DNA of 42,379 nucleotides from Candidatus Methylobacter oryzae (GTDB lineage: Bacteria > Pseudomonadota > Gammaproteobacteria > Methylococcales > Methylomonadaceae): NCBI GenBank assembly GCA_945861405.1, contig CAMAUL010000023.1, positions 1 through 42,379 of the forward strand, written 5' to 3'. How positions within the stretch are numbered: position 1 is the first letter of the stretch; each line of letters begins with the position of its first letter. Under the pieces are notes generated by a model. The model worked only from the letters and a program-made list of their open reading frames with translations, ran no database searches and was not told the DNA's origin. Made by a program: the position numbers and the translations under genes. Positions 18,818 to 26,136 of the stretch are shown here, one piece after another.

Positions 18818-18842
18818 ATAATCCCCAAAAACTGGGGATTAT
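18818..18842 (-). promoter_or_regulatory. Hairpin covering the ribosome site of the response regulator
   Basis: On the minus strand ATAATCCCC (18842-18834), a 7-nt loop and GGGGATTAT (18826-18818) form a perfect 9-bp stem. The GGGGA half is the only Shine-Dalgarno-like sequence before GTG 18814 (7-nt spacing). If transcribed, the hairpin would hide the ribosome site. Whether the transcript includes both arms is unknown. Confidence 0.5.
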
Positions 18843-18937
18843 ATCAAACCAGCGGCTATACGCACTAACACTTACATTTTAGCCGCTTGGTTAAGATTAC
18901 GATTGACGAAGTATGGAGTCTCTATATGCGGGCAATA

Positions 18938-19540
18938 TTATGGATTTTTTGGAAGTAACGAAGCCATCCAGCCGGAAATAAAGTTTTCCACCAGCAATAT
19001 CAGAGCGTTTTCCACATCGTTAATATCCTCGGCATCCAGCTTGCCGGTCAGGGATAGGGTGCAAATGCCGTGTACGCCGCTCCAAAGCGCCCGTGCCGCT
19101 TGATTGTGTTGTTGCGCTGAACTGTCCGGCGCAAGTTGTGCGAACTGCGCTTCTACCAGGCTAAAAGCGCCGTCGATTTTCTGCCGATACCATTCAGGAG
19201 TCTCGGCATCCGGCATATAAATCAGCGTCCAGCGGTTAAAGTTTTGGGCGGCAAAGTGTAAATAGGCCTTGGCCAGATCCGCTATCTGTTGTTCAGGGGG
19301 GCTGACCCGCACTTGCTGCAATTGCAAGGTCAGTTCATCCACGGTATTCGCCTTAATGTGCAGGGTCAGATCGGCCATGTTGGCAAATACCATATAAATG
19401 CTGCCGACGGTATAACCGATGTCCATCGCAATCTTGCGCACCGTCAGCGTCGAATAGCCGTTGTTGATGACGATGGTTTCAGCCGTATCCAGCACCATTT
19501 CCCTGATTTCTTCCAGACTGTGTTTGTTTCGTCTTGCCAT
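18938..19540 (-). CDS. TetR/AcrR-family transcriptional regulator
   Basis: 200 residues. The N-terminal DNA-binding domain (about 8-55) has the TetR helix-turn-helix in LTVRKIAMDIGYTVGSIYMVFANMADL. The C-terminal ligand/dimer domain resembles the WHG type (ALWSGVHGICTLSLTGKL). These proteins are usually repressors released by small molecules. It starts 11 bp after the LysR gene stop, so the two form an operon divergent from the carbonic anhydrase gene. Target and ligand are unknown; the neighbouring genes are candidates. Confidence 0.9.
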   Translation of the reverse strand: MARRNKHSLEEIREMVLDTAETIVINNGYSTLTVRKIAMDIGYTVGSIYMVFANMADLTLHIKANTVDELTLQLQQVRVSPPEQQIADLAKAYLHFAAQNFNRWTLIYMPDAETPEWYRQKIDGAFSLVEAQFAQLAPDSSAQQHNQAARALWSGVHGICTLSLTGKLDAEDINDVENALILLVENFISGWMASLLPKNP

Positions 19541-19551
19541 GTATTGCGCCT

Positions 19552-20463
19552 TTAGAGAAATCTAGGGTTATTATTTTCTGCAAAATACGTGATTAAAAAA
19601 TACACAAACGTCGCCAGTTTGGCAGGCAGAAAGCGTCTTTGTAGATAGGTCGCATAACAAACCAGCGACGGGATGCGAAATGTTGGCAAAATCTCGACCA
19701 ACTGGCCCTGTTCCAGATAATTCATCACCGATAATTCAGGTGCCTGAGTAATACCCATGCCCAAAGCGGCTGCTTGACACAGCGCCCGGCCATTGTTTGA
19801 GGCAAAGTGCCAGTTCGCCTTGATTTTAACTTCCTCGCCGCCGTCATTAAACACCCAATAATCTTTATGCGGAGTATCCATATAATGCAGGCAGCGATGC
19901 GAGCTTAACTCGGCGATGGTTTGCGGCTCGCCGTATTCGGCGAGATAGTCGGGAGAAGCATAAGTGCATAACCGGGTTTGGGCAATTTTTCTGGCAACCA
20001 CGCCCGGATCAAGCGTATCCGTGACCAGGATGGACAAATCGAAACTGCCTTCGCTTAAATTAACGTGGCTGTTGTGCAAGGTCATCAAAACCTTCACCTC
20101 GGGATAGGCGCGTTGATAGGCATCAATGGCAGGCACCAGATAGAGTCCGCCAAAATCAATCGGCGCACTGATTTTTAACGTGCCTTTTACCTGTATGCCC
20201 ATCTGCGAGGTATATTCTTCCAGTTCCGAGAAATCATCCAGCAGCTGCTTGCTGCGGTGATAATAGATTTCCCCCGCCTCCGTCATACTCAGCTGCCGGG
20301 TTGTCCGGTTTAATAATGCAACTCCCAGGGATTCTTCCAGCTGAGCCATGTATTTACTGATCATCATCGCTGAGAGATTCATCTCGCGGGCAACCGCCGC
20401 AAACGTACCCAACTCGACAATCCGACAAAATACCTGCGTGTTGTTTAATTTAGTCATTTTCAT
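19552..20463 (-). CDS. LysR-family transcriptional regulator
   Basis: 303 residues. The N-terminal winged helix-turn-helix (about 5-65) includes FAAVAREMNLSAMMISKYMAQLEESLGVALLNRTTRQLSMTEAG split over two helices. The remainder is a LysR effector-binding domain (about 92-295). By form it belongs to the large CrgA/AaeR-like subgroup. It is divergent from the beta-carbonic anhydrase gene with 183 bp between starts, and a 19-bp palindrome (20469-20487) lies six bases from its start codon. It probably regulates itself and perhaps the anhydrase. A second in-frame ATG at codon 3 is also possible as a start. Confidence 0.92.
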   Translation of the reverse strand: MKMTKLNNTQVFCRIVELGTFAAVAREMNLSAMMISKYMAQLEESLGVALLNRTTRQLSMTEAGEIYYHRSKQLLDDFSELEEYTSQMGIQVKGTLKISAPIDFGGLYLVPAIDAYQRAYPEVKVLMTLHNSHVNLSEGSFDLSILVTDTLDPGVVARKIAQTRLCTYASPDYLAEYGEPQTIAELSSHRCLHYMDTPHKDYWVFNDGGEEVKIKANWHFASNNGRALCQAAALGMGITQAPELSVMNYLEQGQLVEILPTFRIPSLVCYATYLQRRFLPAKLATFVYFLITYFAENNNPRFL

Positions 20464-20468
20464 TCATT

Positions 20469-20487
20469 TATAAACTTTAAGTTTATA
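20469..20487. promoter_or_regulatory. 19-bp palindrome, candidate LysR operator
   Basis: TATAAACTT-T-AAGTTTATA has perfect 9-bp arms around one T. It fits the T-N11-A pattern typical of LysR-family sites and sits between the lysR-type gene and the divergent carbonic anhydrase gene, immediately upstream of the regulator's start. Confidence 0.5.
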
Positions 20488-20535
20488 TTGTATAAGCTAT
20501 ATGGCCTATTTGAAACCCTGTTTTATTGGAGTAGA

Positions 20536-20616
20536 CTCCTGATCGGAGGTAGCAATCTAACTGCCGCTTGGTCTTTTTCATTTCCCCCTTAGTGATCAGG
20601 AGCAAGCGGCTTTTTT
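20536..20616 (+). promoter_or_regulatory. Leader with two interleaved stems and U-run (possible attenuator)
   Basis: Arm A CTCCTGATC (20536-20544) is perfectly complementary to A' GATCAGGAG (20594-20602). Arm B GCCGCTTG (20563-20570) is complementary to B' CAAGCGGC (20603-20610), which is followed by TTTTTTA (20611-20617). The order A-B-A'-B' means the stems either exclude each other or form a pseudoknot. B:B' plus the U-run resembles an intrinsic terminator 31 bases before the anhydrase start. Extra GGAG copies at 20528 and 20545 offer further pairings with CTCC of arm A. No known riboswitch class was recognised. Confidence 0.55.
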
Positions 20617-20646
20617 ATGGCCCAATAATTATAACGAGAGGTATTT

Positions 20647-21228
20647 ATGAGCAAAATTCTTAATGAAGTTTTAGCAGCAAATAGAGATTATGTGAATGAT
20701 TTTGGTGATAAAGGTGATTTGCCCCTGCCTCCAGGAAGACATTTTGCGATCCTGACCTGCATGGATGCCCGTTTGGATCCTGCCAAATATGCAGGCTTAT
20801 CCGAAGGCGACGCCCATGTCATTCGTAATGCCGGCGGCCGCGCCAGCGATGATGCGATTCGCTCCTTGGTCATCTCCTATAAATTATTGGGAACCCGCGA
20901 ATGGTTTGTCGTTCACCATACCAACTGCGGCATGGAACTGTTTACCGACGAGATCATGCGCGGTCTATTGGGCAGCAGCTTAAAAACAGCCTCTATTGAT
21001 GCCAGCGGCTGGCATGACTGCTGCGAAGGCCCAGGTTCTGCCGAAGGCAATTATATCGACTGGCTGACCATTAAAAATCAAGAAGAAAGCGTTTTGGAAG
21101 ATGTTACCCGTATCAAGAACCATCCGCTGGTTCCATCTGATATTCCCGTTTATGGCTATATCTACGACGTTAAATCAGGCCGGTTAATTGAAGTGCCCGC
21201 TGCAACAGAAGCGGGTAGAGTTAGCTAA
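20647..21228 (+). CDS. Beta-class carbonic anhydrase family protein
   Basis: 193 residues. The zinc ligands C38, H91 and C94 and the catalytic dyad D40/R42 are present in ILTCMDAR and [26 protein letters not shown] is the conserved substrate-pocket region. Length and motif spacing fit the short beta-carbonic anhydrases (Rv1284-like group). The likely reaction is cytoplasmic interconversion of CO2 and bicarbonate. Carbonyl-sulfide and CS2 hydrolases share this fold and cannot be excluded. ATG 20647 has GAGAGG at 20636-20641. Divergent LysR and TetR genes and a structured leader suggest tight regulation. Confidence 0.9.
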   Translation: MSKILNEVLAANRDYVNDFGDKGDLPLPPGRHFAILTCMDARLDPAKYAGLSEGDAHVIRNAGGRASDDAIRSLVISYKLLGTREWFVVHHTNCGMELFTDEIMRGLLGSSLKTASIDASGWHDCCEGPGSAEGNYIDWLTIKNQEESVLEDVTRIKNHPLVPSDIPVYGYIYDVKSGRLIEVPAATEAGRVS

Positions 21229-21283
21229 AACCGTTCGAACATGCTCGCTCCTTTGGATGTGAGTATGGCTTAAGCACGTTCCG

Positions 21284-21411
21284 TAGGATGGGTTTCGCAA
21301 AGCGAAACCCATCGTATCGAGATTGGTTTGATGGGTTTCGGCTAGCACCTCTCGGCAATTGCCCCTGCATTGCTCTACCTCCTGCATCCATGCAGTTGTA
21401 CCCATCCTACT
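21284..21411. repeat. Palindromic dispersed repeat after the anhydrase gene
   Basis: GATGGGTTTCGC (21287-21298) pairs perfectly with 21302-21313 across an AAA loop. GATGGGTTTCG recurs at 21329-21340 and the inverse ACCCATCCTA near 21398. The segment CTGCATTGCTCTACCTCCTG (about 21367-21386) also occurs near 161-180 and 10921-10940, so unrelated repeat families are joined here. No gene was seen in 21229-21497. Confidence 0.8.
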
Positions 21412-21497
21412 ATCCTATTCGTAGCACTCGCAATGTGCTTGTGTCCTCCCGATAAAAGTCTAAAATTCATCTTCCCGCTACGATTCAAATCTTGCTG

Positions 21498-21998
21498 ATG
21501 AATAATGAACTACTTTCCGTCGTTGATGAAAACGACTGCATTATCGATACTTGCGCACGCCATATCATTCATGCGACAGGCCTTAGGCATCGGGCCGTAC
21601 ACATTCTGGTTTTTAATGGGGAAGGGCAGTTTTTCCTGCAAAAACGCTCGATGAAAAAAGACCTCAATGGCGGCCTTTGGGACACCTCGGCGGCAGGCCA
21701 CGTTGACGCCGGTGAAGACTATGACATCAGCGCTATTAGGGAGATTGAAGAAGAGCTGGGCATTAAGTCTGAGTTGGAACCGCTGTTCAAATTACCGGCC
21801 ACTGCGGCTATCGGCATGGAGTTTATCCAGGTTTACCGCTGTATCCATAACGGCCCGTTTGTGCTGGCAGCCGAGGAAATAGACGAAGGCGACTGGTTCA
21901 GCGTCGCTGAAATATCCGAGCGTATTGCGGCGGATGATCGGCTCCTGACCGAAACCTTTAAAACCATTTGGCGACAATTTGAGGTATCAGCAAAATGA
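21498..21998 (+). CDS. Nudix hydrolase
   Basis: 166 residues. The full Nudix box GX5EX7REUXEEXGU is present (GHVDAGE, then REIEEELGI), which binds Mg2+ and cleaves nucleoside-diphosphate-X compounds. The N-terminal HRAVHILVFNGEGQFFLQKR and the overall layout resemble the YfcD/IPP-isomerase-like Nudix branch, whose substrates are poorly defined. ATG 21498 is preferred over TTG 21492; no strong ribosome site precedes either. Its stop overlaps the next start (ATGA at 21995-21998), so it is translationally coupled to the Nif3-like gene. Confidence 0.88.
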   Translation: MNNELLSVVDENDCIIDTCARHIIHATGLRHRAVHILVFNGEGQFFLQKRSMKKDLNGGLWDTSAAGHVDAGEDYDISAIREIEEELGIKSELEPLFKLPATAAIGMEFIQVYRCIHNGPFVLAAEEIDEGDWFSVAEISERIAADDRLLTETFKTIWRQFEVSAK

Positions 21999-22759
21999 TT
22001 TCCCGAGCACAACTGAACGATTATTACCAAGCCCTGCTACGGCCCGAAACCTATACCGACTATTGCCCTAACGGTCTGCAAATAGAAGGAGCTGAACATA
22101 TCGAGCGTATCGTTTTTGCCGTTTCCGCAACCCGCGATTCCATTCATCAGGCAGTCGAAAACAAGGCCGATGCGTTGGTCGTCCATCACGGGCTGTTCTG
22201 GTCATTTCATGGCGCAAAACCGTTGACCGGTGCTTTCGCCCAACGAGTTTTCCCGCTGGTAAAAAACAACATCAACCTGATCGGCTATCATTTGCCACTG
22301 GATGGACACCCTGACATAGGCAATGCGGCGACCTTGGGCCAGCTGATAGATTGCAAGCAGCAACAGCCCTTTGGTGATTACAAAGGCTCGGCGACCGGCA
22401 TTAAAGGTGTACTTGAACAGCCGCTAACCGCCGCCGCTTTGCAACAAAAACTTGGAGTTGTGCTCAAGCACAATGTTATTCTGGCAACGCCGGACAGCCA
22501 AGCGCTGGTCAGATCGGTCGGCATTATTACCGGCGGCGCCAACAGCGAATGGCGATTGGCCGAAAAAGAGCAGCTGGATGCGTATATCACCGGCGAAATC
22601 AGCGAACACGACTGGCATGAAAGCCAGGAGGCAGGTATACATCTATTTGCGGGCGGCCACTATGCCACTGAGCAGTTCGGCATACAGGCACTCATGGAAA
22701 AGACCCGGCAGCAATTTGCGGTGGAGTGCTTTTTTATCGGCAGCGAAAATCCTGCGTAG
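21995..22759 (+). CDS. Nif3-like dinuclear metal-centre protein (YbgI family)
   Basis: 254 residues, cytoplasmic. Family signatures are YCPNGLQIEG, ALVVHHGLFW (metal-ligand HH), GYHLPLDGHPDIGN and, near the end, HDWHESQEAGIHLFAGGHYATEQFG with further His/Glu ligands. Members form hexameric toroids with a dimetal site. They are often labelled GTP cyclohydrolase I type 2, but the physiological role is unsettled. The start overlaps the Nudix stop by four bases. Confidence 0.93.
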   Translation: MISRAQLNDYYQALLRPETYTDYCPNGLQIEGAEHIERIVFAVSATRDSIHQAVENKADALVVHHGLFWSFHGAKPLTGAFAQRVFPLVKNNINLIGYHLPLDGHPDIGNAATLGQLIDCKQQQPFGDYKGSATGIKGVLEQPLTAAALQQKLGVVLKHNVILATPDSQALVRSVGIITGGANSEWRLAEKEQLDAYITGEISEHDWHESQEAGIHLFAGGHYATEQFGIQALMEKTRQQFAVECFFIGSENPA

Positions 22760-22760
22760 C

Positions 22761-22830
22761 GTGGAGTGCAAGCTTTGCTTGCCCGCTAGCCACATATCGC
22801 ATAAATTGCAGGCAAAGCCTGCACTCCTGC
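22761..22830. repeat. Short inverted dispersed repeat
   Basis: GGAGTGCAAGCTTTGCTTGC (22762-22781) is imperfectly complementary to GCAGGCAAAGCCTGCACTCC (22809-22828). Each arm is itself partly palindromic. It lies between the Nif3-like gene and the P-type ATPase. Confidence 0.75.
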
Positions 22831-22907
22831 TTATACGACAAACAGTTTCATCATTGGCCGGTCTTACCGATAAAATGGAACACACAAAAAACTGCGAGGT
22901 TGAAACG

Positions 22908-24854
22908 ATGACCGACAAGCAAGCAACGATCCCCCGCGCAACATCCGAAAATATTATTGCGGTTTTAAGCCTGCTTGGCATCGGCGTTTATCTGGTGTTG
23001 CACTATGCGTTCGACATTGGACATGAAGTCTATACGCTATCGTTGAATGCGGCTTTAAGCTCGGCGGTTGCCGAACTCTACCAAGGGCAACTTGCTATCC
23101 CGATTGAGCTGGTGCAACTGCCTTTGCTTGCCGTGCTGGCGCTGGGCGGCATTCCTCTGGTTTTTCAACTCGGTGTGAAATTGGGGCAGGGCGATTGGGG
23201 TGCCGATTTGCTGGCAGGCCTGTCCATCGTGACGGCGGTGTTGCTGGACGAATATTTGGCCGGAAGCTTGGTGGTGTTGATGCTGTCCGGCGGCGTGGTG
23301 CTGGAAACCTACGCGGTGCGCAAGGCCTCGTCGGTGCTTGAGGCCTTGGCCAAGCGGATGCCGTCCGTCGCACATAGAAAGTCGGGTGATGACCTTGCCG
23401 ACATTACCACCGGGCAGGTCAATATCGGCGATACTTTGTTGATATTCCCGCATGAAATCTGCCCGGTTGACGGTACGGTGTTGGAAGGCTCCAGCACGAT
23501 GGATGAATCCTACCTGACCGGCGAACCGTATATGATGTCGAAAGTCAGCGGTTCTCAGGTCATGTCCGGCGCGATCAACGGCGATTCGGCGATAACCATA
23601 CGTGCGGACAAATTGGCCGTCGATTCCCGCTATGCCAAGATCATGGAGGTGATGAAGTCGTCCGAACAATATCGCCCGAACATCAGGCGGCTGGGCGATC
23701 AACTGGGTGCGCTGTACACGCCGTTGGCGGTCATCATTGCGCTGTCTGCCTGGGCGATCAGTGGCGATGTGATCCGTTTCCTGGCGGTGCTGGTCATCGC
23801 CACGCCTTGCCCGTTGCTGATCGGCATCCCGGTCACCGTTATCAGCTCGATTTCGCTGGCCGCGCGGCGGGAAATCATCATCAAGAATCCGGCCATATTG
23901 GAAACCATCGGCACTTGCCGCACGGCGATTTTTGATAAAACCGGCACCCTGACTTATGGGCGTCCTTCGCTGACGGCATTGATTCCAGGTGGGGGGCATA
24001 ACGAGCAGGAAGTGTTAACGCTAATCGCCAGCGTGGAGCGCTATTCCAAGCACCCACTATCCCGCGCTATCGTTAGCGCGGCGGAAAAGTCGTCGTTATC
24101 GTTATTAAGCGTGACCAATATCACCGAGTTGCCGGGAGAAGGACTTAAAGGTAATGTGGACGGAAAACTGCTTCAGATTACCAGCCGCAAAAAGTTTGTC
24201 GAGCAATATCCGGATATGACCGAGGGACTGCCGCCCGTGACCGGCGGTCTGGAATGCGTGGTGCTGATTGACGATGCCTATGCCGCGACTCTGCAATTTC
24301 GCGATGAAGTGCGCACCGACAGCTCATCATTCATCAGTCATTTGCGGCCCAGCCATTTGTTCGACAAGGTGATGCTGGTATCCGGCGACCGGGAATCGGA
24401 AGTGCGTTTCCTGGCCGATCAGGTCGGCATTAAACATGTTTTTTTCAGCCAAAGCCCGGAGCAGAAACTGGAACTGGTGCGCAATGAAACTAAAGCAGCA
24501 AAAACCGTGTTTCTGGGCGACGGCATCAATGACGCTCCGGCGCTGACGGTTGCGACCATCGGTATAGCTTTTGGTCAGAACAGCGACATCACCGGCGAAT
24601 CGGCCGATGCGGTGATCATGGATAGTTCATTGTTAAAAGTCGATGAGCTGTTTCATATTGGCGAGCGGATGCGTAAAATTGCCCTGCAAAGCGCGGTGGG
24701 CGGCATGGCGCTGAGCTTGATAGGCATGGTCTTTGCCGGATTGGGTTATTTGACCCCGGTAGCCGGAGCCATAACCCAGGAAATCATCGATGTGCTGGCG
24801 GTATTGAATGCGTTGCGGGCGGCCGTTCCACCCAAAACGCTGTCGGATTTTTGA
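22908..24854 (+). CDS. P1B-type metal ATPase with TPC motif
   Basis: 648 residues. Phosphorylation site DKTGT, actuator motif LTGEP, nucleotide-domain HP (YSKHPLSRA) and hinge GDGINDAP are present. The transmembrane metal motif is ATPCPLLIGIP, a TPC form instead of the usual CPC. TPC proteins belong to a minor P1B class linked in other bacteria to Ni, Fe or Co rather than Cu/Zn. There is no N-terminal HMA domain and no C-terminal hemerythrin domain. Membrane helices flank the catalytic domains and two form the C-terminus. ATG 22908 has GCGAGG eight bases upstream. Longer in-frame starts (22875, and 22452 inside nif3) are rejected. An iron/manganese-type VIT transporter follows, consistent with Fe/Mn/Ni homeostasis (inference). 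Confidence 0.88.
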   Translation: MTDKQATIPRATSENIIAVLSLLGIGVYLVLHYAFDIGHEVYTLSLNAALSSAVAELYQGQLAIPIELVQLPLLAVLALGGIPLVFQLGVKLGQGDWGADLLAGLSIVTAVLLDEYLAGSLVVLMLSGGVVLETYAVRKASSVLEALAKRMPSVAHRKSGDDLADITTGQVNIGDTLLIFPHEICPVDGTVLEGSSTMDESYLTGEPYMMSKVSGSQVMSGAINGDSAITIRADKLAVDSRYAKIMEVMKSSEQYRPNIRRLGDQLGALYTPLAVIIALSAWAISGDVIRFLAVLVIATPCPLLIGIPVTVISSISLAARREIIIKNPAILETIGTCRTAIFDKTGTLTYGRPSLTALIPGGGHNEQEVLTLIASVERYSKHPLSRAIVSAAEKSSLSLLSVTNITELPGEGLKGNVDGKLLQITSRKKFVEQYPDMTEGLPPVTGGLECVVLIDDAYAATLQFRDEVRTDSSSFISHLRPSHLFDKVMLVSGDRESEVRFLADQVGIKHVFFSQSPEQKLELVRNETKAAKTVFLGDGINDAPALTVATIGIAFGQNSDITGESADAVIMDSSLLKVDELFHIGERMRKIALQSAVGGMALSLIGMVFAGLGYLTPVAGAITQEIIDVLAVLNALRAAVPPKTLSDF

Positions 24855-24887
24855 CAAGAAAGCGAGATACAGGCTGTATATTAATTA

Positions 24888-25001
24888 GAACACGGATGAC
24901 ACGGATGACACGGATTCGACGGATTTAAACGGATTTTTTATCAGTGGGTATCAGTCCAAATCCGTGTCGCCTAGAGGCGCCTACTTTTGGCATCCGTGTT
25001 C
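24888..25001. repeat. Long-arm inverted repeat, family 1 copy 3 (with insert)
   Basis: GAACACGGATG (24888-24898) pairs with CATCCGTGTTC (24991-25001). Inner segments also pair, but the right arm is broken by CGCCTAGAGGCGCCTACTTTTGG (about 24968-24990). The inverse of that insert occurs at 15538-15562. Repeats of GGATGACAC in the left arm are tandem. It separates the ATPase from the VIT-like gene. Confidence 0.82.
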
Positions 25002-25040
25002 TATTTTCCAATGGCCGGGCCGCTACAAAAAGGATAGAAG

Positions 25041-25733
25041 ATGTCACATCATCACGAAATACACAGGAGTCATCGCATCGGCTGGCTGCGCGCGGCTGTG
25101 CTGGGCGCGAACGACGGTATCGTGTCCACGGCCAGTTTGATCGTCGGCATTGCCGCCTCCCATGCGACGCACAATGACATCGTCTTGGCTGGTGTTGCAG
25201 GCCTGGTTGCCGGGGCAATGTCGATGGCGGCTGGCGAATACGTGTCGGTCAGTTCGCAGGCCGATACCGAACTGGCCGATTTAAAGCGTGAGCGCAAAGA
25301 GTTAGAAGAAGATGGGCATCATGAGCAAAAAGAGCTGGCAGCCATCTATGTATCGCGTGGACTCGATCCGGTGCTGGCCGAACAGGTCGCAGTACAGTTA
25401 ATGGATCATGATGCATTGGGCGCACATGCCCGCGACGAATTGGGTATCTCTGAAACGGGTACGGCAAGACCCATCCAGGCGGCTCTGACGTCGGCGGTCA
25501 CTTTTGCGGTTGGCGCGGTGTTGCCTTTATTGGTAGTCCTGTTTGCCCCGGATACCGGTTTAATCGTGCTGGTGTCAGCGGCATCCTTGCTGTTTTTAAT
25601 ATTGCTGGGAATTTTGGCTGCTTATACCGGCGGATCGGGCATCATTAAAGGCGCTTTTCGTGTCGCCTTTTGGGGCGCATTGGCTATGGGACTGACCGCA
25701 GCCGTCGGTTCCGTTTTCGGAACGGTTGTGTAA
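25041..25733 (+). CDS. VIT1/CCC1-family iron/manganese transporter
   Basis: 230 residues. The first helix starts AAVLGANDGIVSTASLIVG and the second has VAGAMSMAAGEYVSVSSQADTE, both hallmarks of VIT/CCC1 proteins. A cytosolic Glu/His-rich metal-binding insert (about 75-140, ERKELEEDGHHEQKE) precedes three C-terminal helices. Relatives export or sequester Fe2+ or Mn2+. AAAGGA at 25028-25033 supports ATG 25041. The P1B ATPase lies upstream across an inverted repeat, so the pair may serve the same metal stress. Confidence 0.9.
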   Translation: MSHHHEIHRSHRIGWLRAAVLGANDGIVSTASLIVGIAASHATHNDIVLAGVAGLVAGAMSMAAGEYVSVSSQADTELADLKRERKELEEDGHHEQKELAAIYVSRGLDPVLAEQVAVQLMDHDALGAHARDELGISETGTARPIQAALTSAVTFAVGAVLPLLVVLFAPDTGLIVLVSAASLLFLILLGILAAYTGGSGIIKGAFRVAFWGALAMGLTAAVGSVFGTVV

Positions 25734-25737
25734 CACC

Positions 25738-26010
25738 GTGAATTGGCAGGTCTACATCATCCTTTGTGTCGATGACTCGCTGTATACCGGCATCACCGTT
25801 GATGTTGCAAGGCGCTTTAATCAGCATAGCGACAAACAAGGCGCTAAATATTTTCGCGGCAGGCAACCCAAACAACTGGTTTATGTCGAGACCGGACATG
25901 ACCGCAGTTCTGCCAGTAAACGGGAAATCGTCATCAAAAAACTGCCCAGGCTTGAGAAGTTGCAGCTGCTGGCTTCTGATGACAACAAGGTGGGGAATTT
26001 CCAGTTATGA
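25738..26010 (+). CDS. GIY-YIG domain protein (YhbQ/UPF0213-like)
   Basis: About 90 residues. It shows the GIY-YIG core: VYIILCVDDSLYTGITVDVARR with catalytic Tyr/Arg positions, followed by KYFRGRQPKQLVYVE and SASKREIVIKKL typical of the small stand-alone group. E. coli YhbQ has nuclease activity towards damaged DNA, but the role here is unproven. GTG 25738 is chosen over TTG 25726 because the latter overlaps the VIT stop (25731-25733). Either way the gene is closely packed behind the transporter. Confidence 0.85.
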   Translation: MNWQVYIILCVDDSLYTGITVDVARRFNQHSDKQGAKYFRGRQPKQLVYVETGHDRSSASKREIVIKKLPRLEKLQLLASDDNKVGNFQL

Positions 26011-26049
26011 AAATTAGCATGGTAGATGTTGCTCCAACCCAACCTACGA

Positions 26050-26102
26050 AGCACGTCATCCCGGCAGGGAATGCCGGGATCCAGAGCACAGGGATGTGAT
26101 AG
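26050..26102. repeat. Dispersed repeat fragment
   Basis: CGTCATCCCGGCAGGGAATGCCGGGATCCAG-type sequence (about 26054-26085) contains a short palindrome around CCGGCAGGGAATGCCGG. It resembles the cores at 25, 10793 and 15634. It lies between the GIY-YIG and glycosylase genes. Confidence 0.75.
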
Positions 26103-26136
26103 AGTGAGCGAAACCACAAACAGACTTTAACAAAAC

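Noticed and set aside
21287..21313. Terminator of the carbonic anhydrase gene
   Set aside because: The stem is perfect but no T-run follows on either strand, and the arm recurs nearby as a dispersed repeat. It may still slow transcription.
22452..22907. An extended ATPase N-terminus starting inside nif3
   Set aside because: The extension overlaps a well-supported gene in another frame and crosses a dispersed repeat. ATG 22908 has a ribosome site and the first helix begins shortly after.
23055..23999. A 314-residue minus-strand gene within the ATPase
   Set aside because: It is antisense to strongly conserved P-type ATPase motifs and has an Arg/Gln/His-rich composition typical of a shadow frame.
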